Below are positions 46,494-57,638 of a stretch of DNA of 64,000 bases, piece after piece. The DNA is from Adenophora triphylla var. japonica (Eukaryota; Streptophyta; Magnoliopsida; Asterales; Campanulaceae). The translations under genes and the position numbers were made by a program. Each line of letters begins with the position of its first letter. Within the stretch, counting starts at the first letter, position 1. The notes beneath the pieces were generated by a model that made no database searches, was not told where the DNA came from, and worked only from the letters and a program-made list of their open reading frames with translations. The DNA lies in contig JAFEMH010007484.1 in assembly GCA_022495995.1 (NCBI GenBank), positions 1 to 64,000 of the forward strand, in the 5' to 3' direction.

Positions 46494-46511
46494 TGGCGAC
46501 TCCGCTGGGGA
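46494..46511 (+). other. Primer-binding site of element A
   Basis: TGGCGACTCCGCTGGGGA, three nt after the LTR end; same as in element B. Confidence 0.8.
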
Positions 46512-48698
46512 CATCCCAAAGGAGAAAAGCTTTTATTTTCAAAACAAAAAACGATACTCGGTATATAGGTGGAAACCACTTACCCTTCCTGTACACTCCC
46601 TGATGTGGGAGTTGGGATAACCGGTGGTTTAACAATCCCACGTACCGGTATCACTTTTTCGAAAAAAATATAAGAAAGCTTTTCCCTTTGAGTTGGTTAG
46701 ACTCCCGTCGCCGATTTCATTAATCATGCTTGCATTCTTTACCATGCATTGCATCATTTGCATCTTGGAATCTGTGCATACTTTGAACGGGAAACAACCC
46801 GAAAAATAGCAAAAGGAGTGGAACCTGGAAAATTGATCCATGCAGTCGTACGGCTCAATCCTCATTGGATTTTGACCGGGCGACCTCAGTGGCAATTCCA
46901 CCAGGAAAAATCATGGTTAATCCGGGCAGTCCTAGCAGCTTGGGGCTACTCGCCTCCATGACCGATCGGGGCTCCTGTAAAATTTACGTGCTTACGTATT
47001 GCATTCTCCCCGCCCCGAAAATCATTCCTTTAAAACACATTTAAAATCTCTGTTTTAACTCAAAAAGGAACATTTTTAGGAGACCGCACACTACGCGCAC
47101 CCGATATATCCCGTACACTTTTGCACGCACGTCCTTCAAACCCGAGGGTGGTTCCAGCTGCAGCCACGGACAACCTTACGATGCTCCCGGCGCGCACGGA
47201 ATCATCCCAACCTCCCCATGGCGGCCAAAGTGTCGACCAATGCACCCCCGTGTCACACGTTTCAAAAACCGTGACTTTTGGTTGGTTTTTGGTCTAGTCC
47301 GTGTCATATAGCCCAGCTTGCATACCCTCGTAAAGGTCAAACCTTAGTTCATAACGGAAGAAGAACTCTGCCAAAAATTCCGACAAGGAAAAATTGGCGA
47401 GATCTCGACTCCGACATTAACTATTGACCTTGACTCCGCACGGAATGCGTAAGAGTCAAGACCGAGTCTTTGCCAACAAATCAAAATATCTTTCGCTCAA
47501 GCGAAGCTCGCTAAAATTCCGACAAGGAAAAATTGGCGAGATTTTGACCCGCATTGACTTCGATTCTAACTCACGCCCGGCGTATGCAACGAAGTTCAAT
47601 GTGACACCGTGTCATCCGGCTTTGCCGCCCGACCCATGCCTATTATCTTCTCGGACATCACCGAAAGTCAAAACGTCATTCGCTCAAGCGAAAATCTGCC
47701 AAAATCCAATCAAGACAGAAAGACGAGACTTTCCCGGTATTGCCTTGACTATAATCCGCATCGCTCGTGCGTTGAAAGGTCCTATGACCCGCTAGACCCA
47801 TTAGAGCGTTTCTTACTCTCGGTCGGTGGGATCCGCGTGCCCTATAGGACCTCGCCTCGGGCCGTCCACCCCGGGAGGTCGAAATACGGGTGGAATACGA
47901 GGGGCTTATAGACGTAGTGACGGAACCCACTGATCCAGGATCTAGAGTAGTTGCGAAAAAGAAGGGCAAACCCCCTTTTCCAACCAAATAGGAATAAATA
48001 AAAGACATGATTTTAAGTAAACTTGAACAATTAATGTAATCATAATTGCATTTTCTTATCTCTGATCGAGACCTCCTCGGTACGATTTTCGATTTTCCAT
48101 CTCGACCTTTCATGGTCAAATCTTAATCGGGACCTCCTCGGTCCGATTTCTGATTTTCCTGTCCCGACCTTTCATGGTCATATCCCTAATCGAGACCTCC
48201 TCGATTCGATTTCCAATTCCCTGTCCTGACCTTTCATGGTCATGTCCCTAATCGAGACCTCCTCGGTCCGATTTCCGATCTTCCATCTCCCGACCTTTCA
48301 TGGTCAAATCCCTAATCGAGACCTCCTCGGTCCGATTTCCGATTTTCTATCTTGACCTTTCATGGCCATATCCCTAATCGAGACCTCCTCGGTCCGATCT
48401 CTACTTCCAATCTTGACCTTTCAAGGTCTCATCTTTTCCGATCAATTAGGATTAGGAGAAAATGTGTTTTGAGTAAAAACTTAAGCGATAAGTGCATGTT
48501 ACTTGAGCCTTTAGCCTAAACACTTACCTCCAAGTCTAAATCTTACCTACCTTACCTATCCCCGAGCCTAAACTTTGCCTATTCCTTTCCCGCAGCGAGA
48601 AAGAAGTGTGCGAGAATACCGGGTTAGCAGCTTTTCAGTGCAGAAAACCTTAGGCAGAATCGTCAAAAAGTCGGAATGGCAGATTTGATGTAAAAACA
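46512..48698 (+). other. Leader of element A with tandem repeats
   Basis: No gene. Contains a duplicated phrase 'AATTCCGACAAGGAAAAATT' (47376 and 47516) and the block shared with element B (47891-47988). Six copies of a 60-63-bp unit (CGAGACCTCCTCGGTCCGAT...GACCTTTCATGGTCA, 48062-48432) follow. A possible splice acceptor (CCTTTCCCGCAG|CGAG) is near 48596. Confidence 0.75.
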
Positions 48699-50080
48699 AT
48701 GAGGGTGCAGAAATCGATGGTTAGGAAGGAAGAATTAATCCCGGCTTTGGAAAATGCCCATAAGATTCATGAGGAACAGCAAGCCATGCTTATTGACGCA
48801 CTCCGTCGTCATGGAGTTCGTGTCACGCTGAGTCGAACGGTTCTCTGGTGGTAGTCGAAGATGAGACTTTGGAAACAGTGATTTCAGTCCCTTCATCCTA
48901 TAACCAATACCTTCCTCCATCCGCATACAATCCCTTGCCAAGGACCACTCCTCCTCAGTCCTTTCCAACATCCCAGCTCATCCGAGCTCCATCGCCCTCA
49001 GTTCCTCAGAACGGATTAGGCTTTACCCCACCTGTCTCTCAGTTTCAGCAGTACCTGCCAGTCTATACTCCTGCTTCACATAATCCGTCTGAGATATGTG
49101 GCTATATTCTGGTACCCCTATACCCGCCTGAATGCGACCATGAGTTGCCAAAGGATGATCCAAGTTTTCAGCTATCACCTACCGGACTTAATGAATTATC
49201 GGTTTGCTCTTCTACAAGTCCTGTTTCCGGTAACCCGAGAGTCCCCGTTGACCCCTATGTGGCAATGTTGATGGAGCAAGTGAAACAGATGCAAGAGAAG
49301 CTTGACCTCATGATGAGTATCAATACTCCCTTGACCCAAGACGTCGAGCCAAGCAAGGAAATGATTCCACCAAGTGTAACCCAATGCCACCAGCATCCAG
49401 CAGCAACCGTACCTGGCTCAGCATCAGTTCCTCACAAAGGAAAGAGTGTCGTAGCCTCCTTCAGCCAAATCCCACAATGGAACCAATTGGACAGTAAAGA
49501 TCAAAGTTTTGAGAACAACAAGGTCTCCCAAAAACCTCGGTCCTTTCACTTTGACAATGCAGAGATGCCTTTAAGCAAGATTCTGGAAGAGCTAATGAAA
49601 GAAAAGCTGATAAAGCCACTGGAGAATTGGAAGCCCAGAAACCCCAGTGTTCGGTTGGATGAGTCCAAGCATTGTCTTTTCCATCAATACCATGGGCACA
49701 AAACTGATGATTGCACCTATTTGAGGCATGAGATCCAGAAGTTGATAGAAAATGGGAAGCTCGAGAACCTCCATGGGCCAAAAACAGAAAGTTATGGTAA
49801 GAGGTCAATTCAAAAAGTGCAAGGTCAGAAACGTCAGCCTGATTATTTTGGGATGCCCATGAGCAAAGTTTTCGATGATTTGGCGAAACGAAGCCTTCTC
49901 ACACCTCTCGAGAATTATAAGCCAAGAAACCCAAGTAGAGTTGACAGGACCAAGTTCTGCGAGTACCACAAGCATTATGGTCATGTGACAGACAAGTGTG
50001 TGGATCTGAAGAAGGAAATTCAGTGGCTGATCTACGAAGGAAAGCTCAAGTTACCTGGCAGTCCAACCTGCGAAGAGTAG
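48699..50080 (+). pseudogene. Gag-derived ORF of element A without capsid core
   Basis: The start is the ATG at 48699 (MRVQKSMVRKEELIPALENA), with a one-base frame change near 48830-48850. From there the frame is open for 410 codons. The Pro-rich N-terminal part is alignable with element B gag. The capsid core seen in B (MDRFDGTE...) is missing and replaced by a short linker. Two nucleocapsid-like units follow: CLFHQYHGHKTDDC and CEYHKHYGHVTDKC (both C-x2-H-x4-H-x4-C). Each is followed by a LR/LKxEIQxLIxxGKL helix. It may bind RNA but could not build a capsid. This resembles TR-GAG-type non-autonomous elements. Confidence 0.7.
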
Positions 50081-53000
50081 CTAGACTAGGGTCTACCTAT
50101 CCTTAAGTAAGACTAAAAAAAAAAAGAAGAGAGAAAAGGAAAATAGTCTCTCAGTCAACCTTCGTAGGTTCTAGTACTTTTCTCTTTCAATCAAGTCCTC
50201 TACGGACATTGTATTTAATCTTCAATTTTCTATAAAAGAGTCTCCTTCTTTTCTTACTAGACTTAAGACATTATTTGCATACCTACATTACATTTAATGA
50301 AATGGTTTTATTTTATATGATCACTTGCATTGCTCAACAAATAATCTCTCGAAATAATTCACGTTCCGATTAATCAGTGTGAGAAAGTCAACTAATGCCT
50401 TCCCCATACACTTTCCTTACCTCACAAAAAGCCTTCATTAAACCATACACTTTCTCAATCATGCCCCCACCTTCACTTTGACCAAGTCAACGACGGCGGC
50501 ATTTTCAACGGACAACAAGAAGCCACTCAGCTTCGAAAGATTGACCCCGTATCGACAACAATCTAGGAGCCTGCCTTCGACCTCAAAGATGTCAAGAAAA
50601 ATATTCAAGCAGAGGCTCGCCTTAGCCCTCAAGTGCTTCAGAAAATAAAAAAAAATGCAGTGCAAAAACAGTAATGCCCAGCTAGGCTGAAAATCCCAAA
50701 AAAAGGGCAGTCTAGGCAAAAGACAGGGTTGCACATAAAAAACTAAAAAATAAAAAAAATGATGAGGCCAAGGACCCAGCACCGCCCATTAAAAAGCTTG
50801 ACGGAAAGGCAAGATCAAAGCTCAGAGAATGAAAGTTGTCGATCGGGCGGTCGAAGCAAAGTCAGAAGCATTTCATAAGCCTGTAGATCCTTTCTCCCCA
50901 AATGAAAAAGGAAGCAATTGAAGCAGCCGTCCAAAAATGACTTGGTCAAGAAATCATCCCGAGGCCCAAGCCTCACCATCCAATCTTTTCATCCGAGCCT
51001 TTTCACTAAAAGGAACCACAAATCCCATTTCCCCAAACACAGTCCGGCCAAGGCCGAACTACGGCGACCTGAGCTCCTCACAACGAGGGGAACGTAGGCA
51101 ACCAGCAATGGTCCGGTCATAAGCACAGTCAAATCCCAGAAAATCCGGTCTCATCGGATAACCTCTCCCATAAGCACAGTCAAATCCCATAAAATCCGGT
51201 CTCATCGGATAACCTCTCCCATAGACACAGTCAGATCCCAGAAAACCCGGTCTCATCAATGACCTCCCTATACACAAACCTTTCTTTCACACCAGCCAAC
51301 CTTGATCCGCGGCATTGGTTGACTTTCTCCTCATGACTAATAAGAATGTTTGTTCATATCGAGATTAGTGGTTAAATAACCCGAACATTAATAAAGGGTT
51401 TTAAGCAATCTTGTGATCATTGTAAATAAAACAAGTTTTCAGATGTCTTGACAAGTCTTCCTTTTCTACATCTTTGGAAAAATAGTGCTAAACATCGATT
51501 TTACGTCGCGAGGGCTTCCATACACTTTTATCAACCTCTCTACGCTTATACTCTCTCAAAAGAGTCAAACCTAGAGCGAGTTTTTGTGCCTACATCGAAT
51601 AAGGCCATCAAAATAACACAAAATCGGAATCTATTCCCACCTTTCGAAAAATATGCCCCTGCATGTATATATCTTCCTAAAATTCTTCTCTTTGTCTGCA
51701 TCTCCTTAAGGTTGACTGATTGACTAAAAAAAAAGAGAAAAAAAAAAAAGATAGGTCTTTCCTCTTCTGCTACAATTCGCATTAGGGCTGCCTTGAAACT
51801 CTTCAAGTCTGGGGCTTTGCCAAGCCATTTCTTTAGACTGGGGCTTCTTTAGTCATTTTTGGGGTTCGCATCGGGTTCTTCACTAGGTCCCTAGATGGAT
51901 TCGGCTTGTTCGAGATCAACCTCAGGATCACTTCCGCAGTACCAATCATATTGGAATTTTGTTAGGTCATCAGATTGGGGCTTCACCAAGTCACTTGTTC
52001 ATAACCTAAAACTTTGCCTACTCAGTTCATCCAACCGGGGCTTTGCCAATGAAAGGATCTTTCCTTGCTTTAGTAAGACATGGGGTTTTGCAGAAAGTTT
52101 TTCCTCAGACCGGGGCTCCGATAAGTCGCATCCATCCCTAGAAGAGAGGTTTGGTCATTTCAACATCTGTTTTAGTCTTTGGTTGTAAAAGCACATCGGC
52201 ATCGGCTTCAAATGCCGAGTGTGAGAAAGGAACATTCATCGAGACTCGAGGTTTAAACCGGCCTCACCCAAGAGGGAATTCCAGTCCGCGTTGACAACAT
52301 CTCAGCAACAACAGCAGTTCAGTCCGCTCCCAAGGGATACGACCCCACTTGCTTGAAACCCGTCTTCAATATTTTTCCAAAATACATTCCATATGTACAT
52401 CCAGACCCAGTCCCTACCATTGTTTCCAAGAAGAAATCACCCCTAGGCTCAAGTAACGTGTCAATTGCTAATGATAACGTTTTCTCCCAAAAGCGCCTCC
52501 GTCACTTCCGTTATAACGAGATAACGCCAGGCGACAGTTTCCTAATTGTCAAAAATCCAACTTTAGCTACCTCTATCACAGATTGAGAAGTATGCTCAAG
52601 TTTTCCAATTATAGCTGCCTCTATCTACTCGATAGTGATGTAAGCTTTAGCTTCCTCAGGTGACAACCTCCATTAATTGTCAAAACCTCAAGGGTCCTAG
52701 ACATCGTTCCTAACTGTCTAGATGAAGCTTGAACTACGACCAAGGCTTGATTCCTCTGGGATACGTAGGTAGCCTTTCATAAAAGGTTCAGCCATCCGAC
52801 CACATTGGTCACCTTTTTCTTTCCCCATTCCTCAATGGTGCGTAAGCTTTTCATAAATGTCCAATTTTATGACCACATTGGTCACACCCCTTTTGATTTG
52901 GCACATTCTTATGAAGGATTGGTTGTTTGACTTTCTAGGTCACCCCGTTTCCATCCTTATAGGAAGGGACCAAATATCTCTTTGCCATTGTCCCAAGGAG

Positions 53001-53480
53001 GCCAAGTAGGTGATATCTTTGATCCTCCAATTCCAACCTGTGTCAGCAAAATTCCAGTCCAGTTCCAAGGGCAATGAAAAGCACAGTTCAGGCTTAATGA
53101 GTCGCGCGACATAACAAGCCATGTCGCGCGACATAACAAGCCACATCGGTACATCGTACATCGCAATGTGTTGCTTTCCTGTGGCAATCCCCGACATGTC
53201 AAAAGCTGCAAATACCATTCATACACTTCTCAAATGCATAGGGGAAGGGTCCTGTACCCCATGTACACCCATTACATTCGTATTCAAACCAAAAATCCAT
53301 TCAAACCATTCAGTTCAAGCTAGTTACCCTACCATTGTCATTTCATAAGTGCGTGCAACAAAAGGCTAACAATGTACGTACAAAATGAAATAGGCCAAGT
53401 CCAAAAGATGTGCATAGCAAAAATAAATGACATGTTTTCCCTAAAAGGGTACAATAACCAAAAAATCATAAAATCTAAGG
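50081..53480. other. Non-coding interior of element A
   Basis: No supported gene. It holds three copies of a 51-bp unit (AAGCACAGTCAAATCCCAGA..., 51120-51260) and degenerate repeats of 'CTGGGGCTTTGCCAA' between 51780 and 52130. A copy of the GAACTACGACCAAGGCTTGA motif lies near 52732, and a double palindrome (TGTCGCGCGACATAACAAGCC minus its last base, twice) at 53092-53142. Confidence 0.6.
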
Positions 53481-53725
53481 GGAGAAGGGGCTACTCCGAG
53501 TCATCTCCATCTCCATCGTCCTCTCCATCATCATCTCCATCCTCGTCGTCATCCTCAGCCTCCTCTGTCTCATCGTCAGGATCGTCCGAAGGTGCCTCGT
53601 AAGCTATGGTCCCCGTGCGGTAATAGTCGTCAAGCTCAGTGATAACAGTGGAGTCAAGCTCATAGTCCGTGGCCGTCTCAGCTCCACCATCCTCATCCTC
53701 ATCATCATCATCATCATCATCAATC

Positions 53726-55933
53726 TCAATGGAGTGCGTGAAGAGGCACATTTGGCCTCTTCGTCCGAGGCGTCGGTCCACTAATGCCTCCGTTGGTGCC
53801 TGCGTCATCAGAACGGCTTTTCTTCCTTCTCGGCTGGCCAGGTGGAGAGATATCAACCAAACCCTGCGATCGGTACTGATTCTTCCAAAAGCTCATACCT
53901 TTCTGGAGCTTGCTAATCATGCCCACAGCACCGGTATAAGCCCTGGTCAAGTGCCTGTAAGCCTGAGCCGACACCTATTACAAGCAGACATAATAAGTGT
54001 CAAAATGCAGTTCTTGATAACATGAAGAGATGAAATCAATCCAAAGAGACGTAAGGAGCAGTACTTACATATCTAGAACCTCGCGGGAGCACCAGATGAG
54101 GATGAGTCTGTGACATATCAATATGGGCTCGCCTCATGTGACCGCCACCCTGATAATCAATGAATGTCGGGGGCAAAGGAGGTCTAGCCACGTAGCCTGT
54201 CGAAGGCCCCGCGCTATGAGCGCCATAACCAACCCTGGTCTGTGGGGACTGAAGATGTCTAGCCACGTACAAAGTATAGTCCCCCTCCCGTGTGTAAAGA
54301 TGTGCCGCCAAGCCTACAATCAGAGCATCTACATTCGCCAACTGGCGAGGCAGCCACATCCTAGCTGGAGGATCATCAGGGATCCGAGCGTGCCTATTCG
54401 GCCCATGCTGTCTATACACTCTCTCTCCTAGATACAAGGCGTCTCCAGACAAGCCCACTAGCAGCTTGCGACACTCTGTCAAGTGCGCAGCGTGATCCAA
54501 ATCCAGGTCATCGTAACGGCCAGTCCAGGGGAACAAGCTCAGCCTCTGTGGAATCCCTCTCAGGCATGTCAGCGTATCATGATACGAGGCCGTGATCCTG
54601 CACCTCGAACCCTCCGGTGTCCGGGTCTGTTTCCTGGCATTCTTTGTCCACCGACGAAGAGCAGGAAAAGTGGTGGCAGGAAACTCATCATGTATCTGCC
54701 ACTCATAACAGCCAAAGTACTCGAAGGCCCAAGCCTGAAAAGGAGAAGAAGAAGTCAAAACAGGGAAAACAAGGGATATAATGAAATGTGCAAAAGAAAA
54801 GAGATCAAGGTGAGAGAATACCTCGAAAGCCAGATGAAAGCAGGTGAAGTACTTCGCCTTCCCTCGGCTGACGTCATCTAGGGCCAAATACATCTCAGCT
54901 AAGCCTGCCTCCCCCCAGGATAGATTCCCGACAGTATCCCAGGCTCTCAGTAGCTCCAACAGTGAAATCAAAGGAGTAGATGCGCTGTTGATGAACAGCA
55001 TGTCGGAAAAGCCCACCCATACAAAAGCTCTAGCCAATCTCCCGGCTCTCAGCCGGCTCTCAACGGGATCATCTACCACAATGTAGTCCCTGCTCTGCCC
55101 CTCAATCAAGCCATGTAGCTCGCCTAACTCATATCCATTCCCCTTCCTGATCCGGGGAATGAAACCTAGTAAGCCCATAAAATCAGCATCAGCAATCGGC
55201 TGGGGCTCAGCTCCCTGTGCAGGCTCCTCTAGGTAGAGCGGCTCATCCGTAAAGGGCAGTCCTGTGATAATCGCAAAATCCAGCGGAGTGACCGTCGTCT
55301 CACCCCAAGAGAAGTGGAACGAATGTGTGGTCTCCCACCAATACTCTCTGAAAGCTCTCACCAAATCTACACTCCTCTGAGTGTTTCCAATGGCCCTCGC
55401 CATCTCAAAAAATCGTCCTAGCCCGACGGCATAAATCATGCCCTTAGGCGAGTCTATCTGCTCCTGGCTACCCGGCAAGCTCTGCCATAGCCTGCCAATC
55501 GCCTCTCGAGAGCCACGGGTGCGTAATTTCTGCAAGAAAACATGGCACAAGTATTAATATTTCGTGCTATTTCTTAAAATCATCTCAAGCAAAAAAATAA
55601 GTCAAAATAGATCAAGGTATGGCATGCATTTATGCATTACACTTCCTAGGTCAGACTCTTGTTCACAGGCCAATTCTTATGAAATTCAAATGCAGTCTGA
55701 AAACTCAGTTCAAATTGATTTCACAAATTGAAAAAAAAAAATTCAAGAAACCCTAGGTTTCTTACCTCTTCCTTCTTCCTGACATCCGAAGTATGCTCAT
55801 CGAGCTGTGGGTAGAAATCTCCTCTTGGTGCTTCCGGAAGAAACGACCGTTGATTCCTTTGCACCCCCTTTCTTTGAGTAGCTAAGTTGGCATGCTGAGT
55901 TCCCCTTTTGGTCGTGTAGAGCCTAGGAGGCAT
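53726..55933 (-). CDS. Plant mobile domain (PMD) protein of element A, four exons, intact
   Basis: Antisense gene inside the retrotransposon. Exons are 55933-55766 (168 nt), 55529-54822 (708), 54734-54069 (666) and 53974-53726 (249), all with GT-AG junctions and phase 0. Together they give 596 aa without stop or frameshift. The intron 54821-54735 is itself open, so an unspliced reading frame of 504 aa also appears. The PMD core shows EYWWETTHSFHFSWGETTVT, FAIITGLPF, ARAFVWVGFSDML, LSWGEAGLAEMYLALDDVS and AWAFEYFGCYEWQ. The C-terminal exon is basic. A GAT/CAT trinucleotide run (53697-53725) begins right after the stop. Cellular PMD proteins (MAIN, MAIL1) act with a PP7-type phosphatase in transposon silencing; for the transposon-borne form, interference with or mimicry of that pathway is inference. 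Palindromes lie about 170 bp upstream. Confidence 0.8.
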
Positions 55934-56099
55934 TTTCCAATTGAAATCGAACTAAAAGTGTTTGATTTCTCTCGATTTCCCTCGAATCTCCCTCTCTGAT
56001 GTTCGCTCTCTCTCTTCTCACTGTCGCCTCCCTCTCAATTTCAAGTCTAATTAAATTTCAAATGGCGACTGTGCGTATTTTTAATGAATCTGTCAAATG

Positions 56100-56129
56100 G
56101 GCCTATTATGTCGTGCGACATAATAAGCC
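56100..56129. promoter_or_regulatory. Palindrome upstream of element A PMD gene
   Basis: Arms ATTATGTCG and CGACATAAT around TG, extended by GGC/GCC. It lies 167-196 bp before the PMD ATG (55933) and belongs to the same family as the LTR palindromes. On the minus strand ATTAAAAAT follows (about 56079) as a possible TATA-like site. Confidence 0.7.
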
Positions 56130-56338
56130 TCTGTGGCTTGTTTTTACAATTTTGCCCCTGAAGGCTCCATTTTACAAATTTACCCCCTCGTGGCTCATTT
56201 TACTTGCCTTTGGCATTTTTTTAATTCACTTCTTTTACAAAATTATCGGGTACGTTCCATTTCTTTTACAAAAAATTATCGGGTACATCCCACTTTCTTT
56301 ACAAAAATCATTGAGTCCTTCTTACTTCTTTACAAAAT

Positions 56339-57444
56339 GCATTCTCTCTCGCGATCTCCGTCATTCCAAGGTGGAAGAATGACATTTCGCTCTATCTTTC
56401 GATCTCCGTTATTCCAAGGTGGAAGAATAACATTTCGATTTCTCTCGCGATCTCCGTCATTTCAAGGTGGAAGAATGACATTTCGCTCTATCTTTTGATC
56501 TCCGTTATTCCAAGGTGGAAGAATAATATTTCGATTTCTCTCGCGATCTCCGTCATTCCAAGGTGGAAGAATGACATTTCGCTCTATCTTTCGATCTCCG
56601 TTATTCCAAGGTGGAAGAATAACATTTCGACCTCTCTCGCGATCTCCGTCATTCCAAGGTGGAAGAATGACATTTCGCTCTTTCTTTCGATCTCCGTCAT
56701 TCCAAGGTGGAAGAATGACATTTCGACCTCTCTCGCGATCTCCGTCATTCCAAGGTGGAAGAATGACATTTTGCTCTCTCTTTCGATCTCCGTTATTCCA
56801 AGGTGGAAGAATAACATTTCGATCTCTCTCGCGATCTCCGTCATTCCAAGGTGGAAGAATGACATTTCGCTCTCTCTTTCGATCTCCGTTATTCCAAGGT
56901 GGAAGAATAACATTTCGATCTCTCTCGCGATCTCCGTCATTCCAAGGTGGAAGAATGACATTTCGCTCTCTCTTTCGATCTCCGTTATTCCAAGGTGGAA
57001 GAATAACATTTCGATCTCTCTCGCGATCTCCGTCATTCCAAGGTGGAAGAATGACATTTCGCTCTCTCTCTTTCGATCTCCATTATTCCAAGGTGGAAGA
57101 ATAACATTTCGATCTCTCTCGCGATCTCCGTCATTCCAAGGTGGAAGAATGACATTTCGCTCTCTCTCTTTCGATCTCCGTTATTCCAAGGTGGAAGAAT
57201 AACATTTCGATCTCTCTCGCGATCTCTGTCATTCCAAGGTGGAAGAATGACATTTCGCTCTCTCTCTTTCGATCTCCGTTATTCCAAGGTGGAAGAATAA
57301 CATTTCGACCTCTCTCGCGATCTCCGTCATTCCAAGGTGGAAGAATGACATTTCGCTCTCTCTCTCTTTCGATCTCCGTCATTCCAAGGTGGAAGAATGA
57401 CATTTCGCTCTCTCTCTTTTGATCTCCGTTATTCCAAGTTGAAG
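56339..57444. repeat. 48-bp tandem array with 96-bp higher-order structure
   Basis: About 23 units of 48-52 bp. Two types alternate: GATCTCCGTTATTCCAAGGT...AATAACATTTCGATC...CTCGC and GATCTCCGTCATTCCAAGGT...AATGACATTTCGCTC...CTTTC. Alternation is regular except for a few places (56690-56720, 57360-57400). The CT tract between units varies in length. Confidence 0.95.
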
Positions 57445-57468
57445 GAATAACATTTCGATCTAGTCAAA

Positions 57469-57638
57469 GCTCGAACTACGACCTGGCTTGATTCCTCCGG
57501 GATACGTAGGTAGCCTTTCATGAAAGGTCCAGCCACTCGACCAACTTGGTCACCCAATCCGTCTCGGCATTCGCCAGATTGGATCCTTTTCTATCGACAA
57601 CCCCACTCGCCCTGCAAGTGACGTTGCCGAGGGGCTTC
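57469..57638 (+). other. Conserved 3' motif and polypurine tract of element A
   Basis: GAACTACGACCTGGCTTGAT...GGGATACGTAGGTAGCC (57472-57516) matches copies at 52732 and, in element D, at 36539. The tract GCCGAGGGGCTTC ends at the LTR start. Confidence 0.7.

Noticed and set aside
53491..53856. Asp/Glu-rich 121-aa minus ORF as tail of the PMD protein
   Set aside because: It is in another frame from PMD exon 4, which stops at 53726; the acidic stretch comes from CAT/GAT trinucleotide repeats. Alternative splicing could still use it, but I see no evidence.
56495..57202. 235-aa ORF and its shadows
   Set aside because: Translation of the 48-bp array; 48 is divisible by three, so frames stay open by default.
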